NCBI GenBank assembly: GCA_001512505.1
Contig: LFSC01000028.1
Span: 20,609 to 84,608 of the forward strand
Source of the DNA: Clostridiaceae bacterium DTU079
GTDB taxonomy: Bacteria > Bacillota > Clostridia > Acetivibrionales > Acetivibrionaceae
Direction: 5' to 3'
DNA: 64,000 bases
The notes below the pieces were generated by a model that did not search any database, had not been told where the DNA came from, and worked only from the letters and a program-made list of their open reading frames with translations. This document shows positions 1-8,615 of the stretch, piece after piece. Within the stretch, counting starts at the first letter, position 1. Every line of letters starts with the position of its first letter. A program made the position numbers and the translations under genes.

Positions 1-345
1 CTCAATATACTTATGTGCAGTCACATCGTAGAAATGCTTGGATGTACTGATCTGAGTAGCAAACTTTCCCGATACATCAAGGCCAGAGGCTTTCAAAAGC
101 TCAATAAACCGATGCAACTGACTGGGTGCTATAAAGGTATAGACCGGATAAGAGAAAATTATAAGATCGGCCTCTTTGATTGCATTAGCCGCATCGGAAA
201 AATCTTTTTCATAGGTTTTAATATATTGGCCGACATTAAGAAAATGAAATTTATGCTCTAAAAACTTCTTTTCTAAATACAGAGAAGTCTGCAATGTTAT
301 ACTGTACTTACCCTTGGGACTTCCGTTTAAAACCAGAACTTTCAT
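1..345 (-). CDS. NAD(P)H-dependent FMN reductase-like flavodoxin-fold protein (3' end beyond window)
   Basis: The start codon (complement of 343-345) follows an AGGAGG-type ribosome binding site and the frame stays open to the left edge, so only the first 115 residues are present. They read MKVLVLNGSPKGKYSITLQT, the N-terminal strand and phosphate-binding loop of flavodoxin-like NAD(P)H:FMN oxidoreductases. Around residues 58-82 comes ADLIIFSYPVYTFIAPSQL, matching the second flavin-contacting loop of that family. Proteins of this type reduce flavins or quinones, or act as iron-sulfur flavoproteins; the part that would hold a cluster motif is missing, so the subtype cannot be set. It lies downstream of the HAD gene on the same strand, about 95 bases away, and may or may not be cotranscribed. 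Confidence 0.85.
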   Translation of the reverse strand, partial: MKVLVLNGSPKGKYSITLQTSLYLEKKFLEHKFHFLNVGQYIKTYEKDFSDAANAIKEADLIIFSYPVYTFIAPSQLHRFIELLKASGLDVSGKFATQISTSKHFYDVTAHKYIE

Positions 346-438
346 CCTTTTTCCTCCTGATTCATTACTTAATAGGACTGCACATCAATCAAATTCCCCA
401 TAGATAAAATTGGTTTTTATATATAGAATTTTAGAGAT

Positions 439-1137
439 TCAATCTAAATAATCGGCTATTTTATCAAGGGTTATTATTCTTCTCTCTACATTGCCGAAAA
501 TGCGATCCTTATCTAATAATACCGCATCAAACCCATACTTTGTCGGTCCTTCATAGTCACAAACATAATCGTCTCCTACAAAAAGTATTTCTTCTTTCGA
601 TACCTTCGCCAAGTCCAATGCCGTATCGTATATTTTATGATGGGGTTTTCTCCACCCTACCTTTATTGAAGTAACGACAAAATCAAAATATTTATGAATG
701 CCGTTAATTTCAAGAAGTTCCTCTACTCCGTCTTCCACTATAAAGTTTGATACAATTCCAAGCTTATATTTGGAGGACAGCTCGGATAGAAGGGATTTTA
801 CAGAATCATAAACAATACAGTTCGATTTGTAGTTTCTCCAATAATTGTTGAAAAGTGCGCCTGTTACCTTTTCTTCAACATTATCGTCATCCGTAAGCTG
901 TCTTGCCACATTTTTAAAAATATCATACAGATTATATTCTTTAAAATTTATATAACTGTTCTTAAATTCGTTTCTTATATTGCTATAGCTTTTTGTAAAG
1001 ACATCAAAGCTTTCCCATAAGGATTCATATCCGCAGCCGTCATAAGCCCAATATGCATAGAGCCTCGTATCGGGCATTTCAATAACATCAACTACGGTTT
1101 CCATACAATCAAACAATATACATTTATAGTCCGGCAT
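439..1137 (-). CDS. HAD-superfamily hydrolase-like protein lacking the second catalytic aspartate
   Basis: A 232-residue protein with HAD fold landmarks in order: motif I ILFDCMETVVD near residue 7, motif II GIVSNF near 132, the motif III lysine in GWRKPHHKIYDTAL near 160, and motif IV ILFVGDDYVCDYEG near 185. It resembles subfamily IA phosphatases of the YjjG/phosphoglycolate phosphatase kind. In motif I the usual DxDGT reads DCMET, so the second Asp, the general acid/base in phosphatases, is Met. The nucleophile Asp and the motif III and IV residues remain. The protein may therefore be a non-phosphatase HAD member or a binding protein; that is inference. The start follows a GGGGA ribosome binding site. 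The neighbouring DUF2200 gene lies about 50 bases upstream on the same strand. Confidence 0.85.
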   Translation of the reverse strand: MPDYKCILFDCMETVVDVIEMPDTRLYAYWAYDGCGYESLWESFDVFTKSYSNIRNEFKNSYINFKEYNLYDIFKNVARQLTDDDNVEEKVTGALFNNYWRNYKSNCIVYDSVKSLLSELSSKYKLGIVSNFIVEDGVEELLEINGIHKYFDFVVTSIKVGWRKPHHKIYDTALDLAKVSKEEILFVGDDYVCDYEGPTKYGFDAVLLDKDRIFGNVERRIITLDKIADYLD

Positions 1138-1187
1138 CTAACATCCCCAAAACCTTTCTTTAATTTTCTTTAATTACTTAAATTAGT

Positions 1188-1538
1188 TCAGCTCCTCAAT
1201 ATCTTCTCCATCGGCTTGCCTTTAGCCAACTCGTCAACCAGCTTGTCCAGCCAGCGGATTTTCTGCATGAGAGGATCTTTGATTTCCTCAACACGGTGCC
1301 CGCAAATCACACCGGTAATTTTAACGGCATTGGGGTTCAACTTGGGAGCTTCGTTAAAGAAGGTTTCATAATCGACATTCTTGTCGATTTGTTCTTGCAA
1401 GCCTGAATCGTCATATCCCGTCAGCCAGCAAATAACGGTATCAACCTCGGATTTGGTGCGCCCTTTTTTCTCTGCCTTTTGAACAAGCAGCGGATAAATT
1501 TTTGAAAACGGCATCTTGAATATGCGATCAATAGTCAT
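1188..1538 (-). CDS. DUF2200 family protein
   Basis: A 116-residue cytoplasmic protein starting [20 protein letters not shown]. It carries the family pattern of DUF2200/COG4898: an N-terminal [22 protein letters not shown] segment, TVICWLTGY near residue 35, a central [13 protein letters not shown] near 75, and a C-terminal [21 protein letters not shown] helix. Its function is unknown; members are short, stand-alone and widespread in bacteria. The start follows a strong AAAGGAGGG ribosome binding site. It may be cotranscribed with the HAD gene downstream. Confidence 0.85.
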   Translation of the reverse strand: MTIDRIFKMPFSKIYPLLVQKAEKKGRTKSEVDTVICWLTGYDDSGLQEQIDKNVDYETFFNEAPKLNPNAVKITGVICGHRVEEIKDPLMQKIRWLDKLVDELAKGKPMEKILRS

Positions 1539-1589
1539 AATATATCCCTCCTTTAGGTTTCCACTTCACATTATATAATATTACACCAC

Positions 1590-1622
1590 AAAAAGCACTT
1601 AGGACATTCCAAAGTGCTTTTT
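1590..1622 (-). terminator. Rho-independent terminator after rbsD
   Basis: An 11-bp inverted repeat (AAAAAGCACTT at 1590-1600 and AAGTGCTTTTT at 1612-1622) with an 11-base loop. On the minus strand the stem ends in a T run, so it would stop transcripts that finish with rbsD at 1684. The A/T-rich flanks are symmetrical, so it may also work for the plus strand. Confidence 0.8.
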
Positions 1623-1683
1623 GAAAAATAAACAATATCTAATTATCAAAGGATGTGAAAAAAACTATGCTGCTTCGTCAATC

Positions 1684-2109
1684 TTATTCAACATTTTCAC
1701 AATACCAGCGGGGACCTCCGGCACTTACAAGAATTATATTGGAATTTGCCGTAAAGTCGCCGGTTCGAATCGCAAATTTCACTTCCTTTGTGAGAGTATC
1801 ACGCAAAGTAGAATGCTCAACGATTTCACACGGCATGTTTTTATCAAACAAGCTCAAATATTCTTTATACCTTGATGGGCTTACATCAACCGTTGCCTGG
1901 CTTACAATGATTTTCTCCACGCTGAAGTGCTTCAATAACACCTTTAACACATCAATAGTCGTGGGAATATTCTCATCAAGGGAAATATCAATAACTTTTG
2001 TTGTGTTGGGTATAGCCAGACCTGCATCTGCAATGAGAACACGGTCGGTATGCCCCAATTTAGCAAGTTCTGCAACAATGTCCCTGTTTAAAATCCCGGT
2101 TTCAATCAT
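1684..2109 (-). CDS. rbsD: D-ribose pyranase family protein (RbsD/FucU fold)
   Basis: A 141-residue protein matching RbsD, which interconverts pyranose and furanose forms of ribose. Visible features are the N-terminal MIETGILNRDIVAELAKLGHTD with the catalytic-type His, the IADAGLAIP loop, and a C-terminal AIRTGDFTANSNIILVSAGG segment. The start chosen (complement of 2107-2109) has AAGGTGGG eight bases upstream; a GTG four codons earlier lacks a ribosome binding site. It begins 13 bases after the Fe alcohol dehydrogenase stop, so the two are translationally close. It closes a fructokinase/CUT2 transporter cluster, as the last gene before a terminator. The sugar it acts on could be ribose or another aldose taken up by the transporter. 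Confidence 0.9.
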   Translation of the reverse strand: MIETGILNRDIVAELAKLGHTDRVLIADAGLAIPNTTKVIDISLDENIPTTIDVLKVLLKHFSVEKIIVSQATVDVSPSRYKEYLSLFDKNMPCEIVEHSTLRDTLTKEVKFAIRTGDFTANSNIILVSAGGPRWYCENVE

Positions 2110-2122
2110 ATTCTCGCCCACC

Positions 2123-3292
2123 TTATTCTTTACGCTCGTAACAATTCATCAATATTTCATACATCTCGTCAATGGTTGCAACTCGAGGGTTGTTGAGGTA
2201 ATCCCCCAAAACCTGTCCATGAACTGCTATTTGACGAATTTCATCTTTTGTAACATTAACATCCTTAAAACCAATCCACAAATCCAATTTCTTTAGAAAA
2301 TCATCAATTGCCCTGCAGCTCTCTTTTGCCGCTTCCTGGTCCGAAAGTTTCTCAAGATCGGGATTAAGTATCCTTCCTACCTTGGCAAATTTCTCAATAG
2401 CCCATAGATATGTGTACCTTGTAAATTGAGGATAAATTATTGCCAAAGCCTGTCCATGCGATACATGGGGAGCATGTCCGCCAACTTGCATTCCCAGTCC
2501 GTGGGGCAGAGTTACACCTGCATTGGAATTGGTAAGGCCGCCCAATGTGTCAGCCCAGGCCATCTTTGAACGGGCTTCAATGTCATCTGGGTTTTCCAGA
2601 GCTTTCGGCAAATACTCTTTTATTATTTTAATTGCTTCTTCAGCCATGATCTCAACCAGTGGATTGGTGTTAACGGATAAATACGCCTCAAAATTATGGC
2701 AAAATGCATCAAATCCTGTTTGTGCAGTTACACTTTTAGGCATCGTAACCGTTACCTCAGGATCAACTATCGCAACCTTGGGGAAAATGTTTCTATGCCA
2801 GATTGCCGATTTATCCTTATCACTCGTTTTAGTGATAACCGCACATTGGGTGCATTGGCTGCCGGTTCCGGCTGTTGTTCCGATTGCTATTATGGGCAGT
2901 GTTGCTTCCGTAGGTCCCGGAGTATGGCAGTTATAATCCCAGGCAGTTCCCGGGTGGGTTGCTTCAACAGCAATGGCTTTTGCGGTATCCATTGAAGAAC
3001 CGCCTCCCAACCCAATTACTACATCAACACCGGAAGCCTTGGCCATATTGGCACCTTCGGTTACAACATCCGTAGTGGGGTTCGGAATAACACCGTCAAA
3101 ATGTACTACCTCCAAGCCGCTTTTTACGAGAGATTCTTTTACTTTTGCATACAATTCCTTTACTGCAGGAAATTCCGGTACGGTTACCAATAATGCCTTC
3201 TTACCATATCTTGAAGCTATGGAGCCAATTTCTTGGACTTTTCCGCATCCGAAAACAATCTCGGTAGGTGCATAATGGATAAATGTTTTCAT
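2123..3292 (-). CDS. Iron-containing alcohol dehydrogenase
   Basis: A 389-residue group III (Fe-dependent) alcohol dehydrogenase. The Rossmann part has VVIGLGGGSSMDTAKAIAV near residues 85-105. The metal-binding half shows GFDAFCHNFEAYLS near 190-205 and LPHGLGMQVGGHAPHVSHGQAL near 258-280, supplying the Asp and His ligands of the family. ATG at 3292 was preferred over a GTG 18 bases upstream because AAAGGAAA lies nine bases before the ATG. Family members reduce aldehydes or oxidise alcohols and polyols with NAD(P). Context in a sugar/polyol operon suggests a catabolic or redox-balancing role rather than the main ethanol pathway. A 48-base stem-loop separates it from the upstream binding-protein gene. 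Confidence 0.93.
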   Translation of the reverse strand: MKTFIHYAPTEIVFGCGKVQEIGSIASRYGKKALLVTVPEFPAVKELYAKVKESLVKSGLEVVHFDGVIPNPTTDVVTEGANMAKASGVDVVIGLGGGSSMDTAKAIAVEATHPGTAWDYNCHTPGPTEATLPIIAIGTTAGTGSQCTQCAVITKTSDKDKSAIWHRNIFPKVAIVDPEVTVTMPKSVTAQTGFDAFCHNFEAYLSVNTNPLVEIMAEEAIKIIKEYLPKALENPDDIEARSKMAWADTLGGLTNSNAGVTLPHGLGMQVGGHAPHVSHGQALAIIYPQFTRYTYLWAIEKFAKVGRILNPDLEKLSDQEAAKESCRAIDDFLKKLDLWIGFKDVNVTKDEIRQIAVHGQVLGDYLNNPRVATIDEMYEILMNCYERKE

Positions 3293-3358
3293 AATATATT
3301 TTCCTTTCACGTTGGTTTTTGCTTTTGGGTATGGTCCATAGCGGAAGGTTTCTATAAA

Positions 3359-3406
3359 CCTGCCTCCTAATGGGGGGTAGTGTAGGAGTTCTCATTAGGA
3401 GACAGG
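3359..3406 (-). promoter_or_regulatory. Intercistronic stem-loop between binding protein and Fe-ADH genes
   Basis: As minus-strand RNA, CCUG + U + CUCCUAAUG pairs with CAUUAGGAG + G + CAGG: 14 pairs including one U-G wobble around a 20-base loop. On the plus strand the wobble becomes an A-C mismatch, so the structure favours the minus-strand transcript. No T run follows. This is the pattern of an mRNA-stabilising or attenuating hairpin that keeps the binding-protein mRNA more abundant than downstream genes; that role is inference. Confidence 0.65.
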
Positions 3407-3430
3407 CCATTGTCATAAGAGTTAAGAGAA

Positions 3431-4408
3431 TTATTTCTTAGGATAGTATTCATCAACATTTTCTTTTGTTACTATTGCAACACCGGTATCCAGATTACCC
3501 GGAAGAGCTTTGTCGGAGAGGCCGTTTGCTTCAGTATAGAGCATCATCATGCTCCAGTAACCCATGTTGTACATTCCCTGTGCAACTGTACCGTCGATTT
3601 CACCGCTCTTAACTTTATCAAGAACTGTTACGTCAACGTCGAAAGCGAGAACTCTCAAGTCTTTTTTAGATTCTGCAACTGCTGTCGGACCTGCCGTACC
3701 AGCAACACCGTCTACGCAGAATACACCGACAATGTCCTCATTTGCCTGCAATGCAGCTGCCAGGTTGTCTGCAGCAACGGTTGTATCCCCTGCATCATTA
3801 ACTTTAATCAGGGAAACATCAGGTGCGTTTTGCTTACACCAGTCTTCAAAACCTTGAACACGGGATTCACTGTTCTCAGCGCCGACTGTATACAAAACAG
3901 CAATTTTGCCTTTTTTATTAACCAAAGGAACCAAGAACTCAGCTGCCTTTTGACCTGCTGCATAGTTACCGGTTCCAAGATATGCGGAACGGTTTGAAGT
4001 AGGAGAATCGGAGTCAAAGCAAACAACGGAAATACCTTGCTTTATAGCTGAATTGATTGTGTCTGCCAAAGCAGTGGAATTAACTGCAGTTACTGCAATA
4101 CCCTTGGGTTTTTGAGCAATAACCTGCTCCAGAACCGCAACCTGGCCTGCAACGTCTGTATCTGTCTGACCGGTATATTTAGGAGTTACGCCAATTGCTT
4201 TTGCTGCATCTTCAAATCCTTCGAAGCAATATTTCCAGTAATCGATACCTGAAAGGAAAGTCACCATGTAATATTCATCAGAAGAATTTCCCACATAACC
4301 TTTTGAAGAACCATCTGCTTTTTCATTGCCGGCACCGGAATTGGAATTGCACGCTGTGAATGAAAATACTAGTGCGGTTGCAAGGACTAATGCTAAAAAC
4401 TTTTTCAT
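3431..4408 (-). CDS. Sugar ABC transporter substrate-binding lipoprotein (CUT2/periplasmic-binding protein 1 family)
   Basis: A 325-residue exported lipoprotein: MKKFLALVLATALVFSFTAC ends in a lipobox (FTAC), anchoring it outside the membrane. The mature part is a two-lobed periplasmic-binding-protein type 1 domain like RbsB, with IAVTAVNSTALADTINSA near residue 105, VVCFDSDSP near 128 and GVFCVDGVAGT near 235. It precedes no enzyme directly but follows its permease and ATPase genes in one operon. From memory this resembles the CbpA-type protein of the C. thermocellum sugar transporter A locus; the ligand cannot be read from the sequence. The start has AAGGAGG upstream. Being distal to its transport genes and followed by a stem-loop fits a highly expressed binding protein. 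Confidence 0.93.
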   Translation of the reverse strand: MKKFLALVLATALVFSFTACNSNSGAGNEKADGSSKGYVGNSSDEYYMVTFLSGIDYWKYCFEGFEDAAKAIGVTPKYTGQTDTDVAGQVAVLEQVIAQKPKGIAVTAVNSTALADTINSAIKQGISVVCFDSDSPTSNRSAYLGTGNYAAGQKAAEFLVPLVNKKGKIAVLYTVGAENSESRVQGFEDWCKQNAPDVSLIKVNDAGDTTVAADNLAAALQANEDIVGVFCVDGVAGTAGPTAVAESKKDLRVLAFDVDVTVLDKVKSGEIDGTVAQGMYNMGYWSMMMLYTEANGLSDKALPGNLDTGVAIVTKENVDEYYPKK

Positions 4409-4489
4409 AAAGATATCCTCCTTATCTTCTTTGATATTTGATATATATTCCTTTTAGCGCATAATGCACTAAAATTCTTGGGAATTAAA

Positions 4490-5521
4490 TCAGGTTTCAG
4501 GTTTTGCACCAACCAATTTGTCCAATCCGAAGAACTTCATAATAAAGCTTGGTTTGCCGCTCTTTCGGTGACTTAGATAGTCTATGGTAACAGCCAGCAC
4601 AAGTATTGCACCTTGGACAAACTCCTGCCAATAAACTGAAACGTTCATCATAACCAGAGCTGAATTAACTATCTTCAGCAGGAAAATGCCCATAACCGTT
4701 CCCAGCACGCCCCCGGATCCACCCGTCATTGATGTTCCGCCGATAACTGCCGCAGAAATTGCAGTGGTTTCAGCACCTTTACTGAGTTCCGGAGTTGCAA
4801 CATTAAAACGTGCCAAGGACAGTATTCCCGCTAATGTGGAGATTAATGCAATTGTTACATACACACCTATTTTTACCCTGTCCACATTTATACCGGAGAG
4901 TCTTGCTGCATTTTCATTGCTGCCGACATAGTACATGTTTCTGCATGTTTTAGAATACTTCATGAAAATGAATGCTACTGCTGAAATCACTATAAATATA
5001 ATAAAGAGTACGGGTATTCCGAAAACCGAACCTGTCGCAAAGTAGCGGAAGGATTGGGGTAGGTATCCCGAAACAGAAAGGGGTGAACCCGTTGTTATAA
5101 TATAAGCCATACCCCGTGCCAGATTCTCCATACCTAATGTGACAATAAACGGCGGTAAACCAATTTTGGAAATCATAAAGCCATTAAACAGACCGACAAC
5201 CAAACCGCTGGCAATACTTGCTATACAAGCTACCCAAATATTAACCCCCTGTAGTGCCAAATAACCAGTTATGACACATGTCATAGCAGCAACACTGCCC
5301 ACACTCAGTTCTATTCCGCCTAAAATCAATGCCATTGTCAATCCGATTGCGAACAAGCCATCAACGGAAACGCTTAATGCTATTGACCTCATGTTGTTTG
5401 TGTTAAGAAACTTGGGTTGAATAATCGATGTAACTACTACAACCAAAACAATTATTAAAAATACAGTCACTTCCCGTTGAGAAAATACCGTTTTTGCTGC
5501 CTTCATTACTTTATTTTTCAT
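4490..5521 (-). CDS. Sugar ABC transporter permease (RbsC/CUT2 family)
   Basis: A 343-residue integral membrane protein with about eight to ten hydrophobic segments. Family markers are GGIELSVGSVAAMTCVITGY near residues 68-88, GLFNGFMISKIGLPPFIVTLGM near 112-133, NENAARLSGINVDRVKI near 202-218 (the cytoplasmic EAA-like loop contacting the ATPase), and AVIGGTSMTGGSGGVLGT near 260-277. It pairs with the CUT2 ATPase 17 bases upstream and the binding protein downstream. The permease probably works as a homodimer, since only one permease gene is present, as usual in ribose-type systems. Confidence 0.94.
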   Translation of the reverse strand: MKNKVMKAAKTVFSQREVTVFLIIVLVVVVTSIIQPKFLNTNNMRSIALSVSVDGLFAIGLTMALILGGIELSVGSVAAMTCVITGYLALQGVNIWVACIASIASGLVVGLFNGFMISKIGLPPFIVTLGMENLARGMAYIITTGSPLSVSGYLPQSFRYFATGSVFGIPVLFIIFIVISAVAFIFMKYSKTCRNMYYVGSNENAARLSGINVDRVKIGVYVTIALISTLAGILSLARFNVATPELSKGAETTAISAAVIGGTSMTGGSGGVLGTVMGIFLLKIVNSALVMMNVSVYWQEFVQGAILVLAVTIDYLSHRKSGKPSFIMKFFGLDKLVGAKPET

Positions 5522-5538
5522 TGAATTTCCCCCTATGG

Positions 5539-7056
5539 TTAACTTACTCCTGAAGCCATTGATAAACTTGCTCCGGAAGCCAATTTCATTATGTTTTCCT
5601 CAGAGATATTCTCACCCTGTAAGAATCCCGCCAGTTTTCCCTCATGCATGACTGCAACTCTGTCAGCAACACCGATAATTTCCGGCAATTCACTGGAAAC
5701 AATTATTACACCCACACCTTGTTCGCATAATGCACGCAAAAGATTATGAATCTCGCGTTTGGCACCTACATCAATACCCCTTGTAGGTTCATCCATGATT
5801 ATTACTTTAGGGTCGGTTGAAAGCCACTTTCCAATCAGGCATTTTTGCTGATTTCCGCCGGACAAATTGCTTATTGGATAGGATAACCCCGGGATCTTTA
5901 TTGACAATGCCTTCACATATTTCTCCGACATGCTGTACTCACGATTCTTAACAATCCATCCGTATTTGGAAACAGCCTCGAGATTTGCACTGGCGATATT
6001 TTTCGCTATACTCATTTGCAGGAATAAACCCGAATTTTTTCTATCCTCAGTAAGATAACAAATTCCCTTTTTGACTGCATCTCTATACCTCTTGAACCTC
6101 TGCTTTTTGCCATTTAAATAGATCTCCCCGGATTTTATCGGATCTATTCCGCATAGTCCTCTCATTACCTCGCTGCGGCCTGCACCTACCAAACCTGCAA
6201 AGCCGAGTATTTCGCCTTTTTTCAATGTAAAGCCGATATTTTCAAATCCGTCTCCGCTTAAATTTTCAACCTTGATTAAAAATTTATCTTCCTCAATCTT
6301 TGAAGATTTATCCGGATAAAGCTCCCCAAGGTCACGGCCTACCATCGCTCTAATTACATCTTCATGGGTAATTTCAGAGATATTCATACAACCGACATAG
6401 GAACCGTCCTTTAAAACCGTAACCCGGTCGCATATTTCAAATACTTCCTTCATGCGGTGGGATATAAACAGTGTGGATATTCCCTTTTTCTTAAGCTCCT
6501 TTACTACCTGAAACAGTTTTACCGTTTCCTTGTCGGTTAGAGAACTTGTCGGCTCGTCCAAAATAAGGAGTTTGCAGTTAAGGGAAACTGCTTTTGCTAT
6601 TTCAACAAGCTGCTGTTCACTGACAGTCAAATTGCTGACAAGGGTTTTACTGCTGAAATTTGCATCTAAAGTTTGAAGTACTGCATCGGCATCTTCGTAA
6701 AGCTTCTTAAAATTGATCTTACCGCCTTTATTAGGCAATCTCCCGATAAAGATATTTTCAGCTGCCGAAAGATGAGGACACAAACAGAGCTCCTGGTGAA
6801 CAAAGCTTATTCCGGAATCCTGGGAATCCTTCGGATTTCTGGGGTTAAAAGCTTTACCGTCGAATATCATACTCCCACCGGTTGCAGGAAAAACTCCGCC
6901 CACAATGTTCATCAGTGTGCTCTTCCCGGCACCGTTTTCTCCGCACAGGCCGTGCACTTCTCCCCTTCTTACATCAAGTCTGACATTATTAAGGGCACGG
7001 GTTCCCGGGAATTCTTTTGAGAGATCTTTAACTTCCAATAGTAAAGCACTATTCAT
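5539..7056 (-). CDS. Sugar ABC transporter ATP-binding protein, tandem NBDs (RbsA/MglA type)
   Basis: A 505-residue protein with two ATPase domains, typical of CUT2 transporters. NBD1 has Walker A GENGAGKST near residue 38, signature LTVSEQQLVEIAKA near 142 and Walker B LLILDEPTSSL near 163. NBD2 has a degenerate Walker A, GLVGAGRSE near 290, signature LSGGNQQK near 398 and Walker B VIIMDEPTRGID near 418. NBD2's GxxGxGRS in place of GKS is the family norm and not a lesion. The ATG at 7056 follows GAGGAGGAG; an in-frame upstream ATG lacks a site. It is the first gene of the transporter transcript driven by the promoter at 7263-7292. Confidence 0.95.
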   Translation of the reverse strand: MNSALLLEVKDLSKEFPGTRALNNVRLDVRRGEVHGLCGENGAGKSTLMNIVGGVFPATGGSMIFDGKAFNPRNPKDSQDSGISFVHQELCLCPHLSAAENIFIGRLPNKGGKINFKKLYEDADAVLQTLDANFSSKTLVSNLTVSEQQLVEIAKAVSLNCKLLILDEPTSSLTDKETVKLFQVVKELKKKGISTLFISHRMKEVFEICDRVTVLKDGSYVGCMNISEITHEDVIRAMVGRDLGELYPDKSSKIEEDKFLIKVENLSGDGFENIGFTLKKGEILGFAGLVGAGRSEVMRGLCGIDPIKSGEIYLNGKKQRFKRYRDAVKKGICYLTEDRKNSGLFLQMSIAKNIASANLEAVSKYGWIVKNREYSMSEKYVKALSIKIPGLSYPISNLSGGNQQKCLIGKWLSTDPKVIIMDEPTRGIDVGAKREIHNLLRALCEQGVGVIIVSSELPEIIGVADRVAVMHEGKLAGFLQGENISEENIMKLASGASLSMASGVS

Positions 7057-7235
7057 GTTCGCTCCTCCTCGGCTTAACAACATCGTTATGCCTCACCATG
7101 ATTGTTGTTTACCAATTAGTTATCTATATAAAGTATTATTTTTTCTAAATTATAACTTTTTTGAATTATTGCTTGCTTTTTTCATGCAGAGGAAATAAAA
7201 TGAGACAAAGATGATTCTTAATTTGATGTCTTTAC

Positions 7236-7252
7236 TTAGTTAACTTAACTAA
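7236..7252. promoter_or_regulatory. Palindromic operator downstream of the transporter promoter
   Basis: TTAGTTAA-C-TTAACTAA is a perfect 8-bp-arm palindrome. It starts 11 bases past the -10 box on the minus strand, so it covers the expected start site and early transcript. TTAGTT...AACTAA resembles operators of ROK repressors such as XylR. The 12-mer ACTTAACTAACT overlapping it (7243-7254) recurs at 10685-10696 in the other promoter of this cluster. Confidence 0.7.
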
Positions 7253-7262
7253 CTATATTTTT

Positions 7263-7292
7263 ATTATATAATCTTTTCATACTCAAAGTCAA
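7263..7292 (-). promoter_or_regulatory. Sigma-A-type promoter for the ABC transporter operon
   Basis: On the minus strand TTGACT (7287-7292), an 18-base spacer and TATAAT (7263-7268) precede the ATPase start by about 200 bases. The region is the 272-base gap between the ROK regulator and the transporter. The long leader contains the palindrome at 7236-7252. Confidence 0.75.
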
Positions 7293-7355
7293 TTGTTTAT
7301 TTTTTCAATTTTAGCTCTTTGAAAGTTAAAAACAGACGGGATAATAAAACAGACA

Positions 7356-8570
7356 TCAATTATCTGATAAAAAGTCGATATTATTCACCACAATCCATGC
7401 CCCACCTATAGCCGTTGCATAGAGACCGCTCTTGCCTACAACAATTTGTACGTTTCTTCCGGCATGATTCATCTGATATTTGGATACCGCTTTTTTGATC
7501 ATGTCGATAAAGAACTCACCGTTTAAAGTCAAACCCCCGCAAAGAATGATTTGCTCAGGATCAAGCATGTTTATGGCAATCGCCAAACCCTTGCCTATAT
7601 AATCGGCCGCTTTTTTAACTAAAGATTGAGCCAGGGAATCTCCTTCTTTTGCAGCATCAAAAACCATTTTCGCATCGAGCTTCTTCAAGTCACCCCCGCA
7701 TTTTTCCGCAATACTCGTTTGAATTTTATTGTCTATTGCAATACGGGCTTGGCGCGCTATCGCATCACCGCTGGCAATGGATTCAATACACCCGTAATTG
7801 CCGCATGAGCAATATGCCCCATGGTTTTCAACAATAATATGTCCAATTTCGCCACTGGTTCCGCTTGCTCCGTAATACAAACCATTGGGCAATACCACTG
7901 CCGATCCGATACCATAAGCAAGATTAACCCCAATAACACAAGAAGTGGGCTTTAACTGCATATTATTTATCTCTCCTACGGTAAGGGCACGGTTTGCATT
8001 TTCAACCAACACATTAAATGGAAGGCAGGCTTTGAGCTTGTCCTGCAATGGAACATCTCTCCATCCAAAATTCGGGCTGAACAACACCCTGCCCGTCCCT
8101 CTCTCTATCAAACCCGGCATTGCAACACCAACGCCGACAATCTTGTCGTCAGGCACTTTCGCTTCTTTTATACCGTCCATGGTCATTTCGGTTATCTGTC
8201 CGATCAAATCGTCAGGTTCAACAGACTCCGTGGGCTTACTTGCTTTGTAAACAACATCTCTGCAGTTGTTCATCACCACTACCCGGACCGATGTTCTTCC
8301 CACATCCACTCCGATAAAGAAAAATCTGTCCGGTACGACTGAAAGCATTTCGGGGCGTTTCCCTCCGTGGGATTCACCCTTTCCCACCGCATAGATGATA
8401 CCTTTTTCTATCAAATCATCCGTAATGGACATAACCGCCGGAATGCTCAGACCAACCTTTTTTGCGATAACCGACCTGTTTATTGTTTTGCCTTCCAAAA
8501 TACAGTTAAACACATTTATTCTGTTATGGTTTGTTATACTGGTTAAATCAAGCTTTGAATATTTTCCCAT
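7356..8570 (-). CDS. ROK-family transcriptional regulator (NagC/XylR-like)
   Basis: A 404-residue ROK repressor. An N-terminal winged helix-turn-helix covers residues about 15-65 (NRINVFNCILEGKTINRSVI, then a recognition helix around VGLSIPAVMSITDDL). The sugar-kinase-like domain follows: phosphate loop FFIGVDVGRTSVRV near 82, GYGSAV-like GIGSAVVLPNGLYYGASG near 222, and the ROK zinc motif CSCGNYGCIE near 253. The presence of the HTH separates it from plain glucokinases. ATG at 8570 follows GGAGGGG; upstream in-frame codons lack a site. It sits between fructokinase and transporter, and both cluster promoters carry matching palindromes, so it most likely represses both until a sugar or sugar phosphate binds. 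The effector is unknown. Confidence 0.93.
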   Translation of the reverse strand: MGKYSKLDLTSITNHNRINVFNCILEGKTINRSVIAKKVGLSIPAVMSITDDLIEKGIIYAVGKGESHGGKRPEMLSVVPDRFFFIGVDVGRTSVRVVVMNNCRDVVYKASKPTESVEPDDLIGQITEMTMDGIKEAKVPDDKIVGVGVAMPGLIERGTGRVLFSPNFGWRDVPLQDKLKACLPFNVLVENANRALTVGEINNMQLKPTSCVIGVNLAYGIGSAVVLPNGLYYGASGTSGEIGHIIVENHGAYCSCGNYGCIESIASGDAIARQARIAIDNKIQTSIAEKCGGDLKKLDAKMVFDAAKEGDSLAQSLVKKAADYIGKGLAIAINMLDPEQIILCGGLTLNGEFFIDMIKKAVSKYQMNHAGRNVQIVVGKSGLYATAIGGAWIVVNNIDFLSDN

Positions 8571-8615
8571 TACATATCCCCTCCGCCATAATGTCAATTA
8601 AACAAGTCAATCAAT

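Noticed and set aside
1655..2296. A 213-codon plus-strand frame opposite rbsD and the Fe-ADH end
   Set aside because: It is antisense to two recognised genes, lacks a ribosome binding site and shows no family resemblance.
3201..3416. A 71-residue minus-strand frame between binding protein and Fe-ADH
   Set aside because: It overlaps the Fe-ADH start in another frame and includes the stem-loop; no ribosome site.
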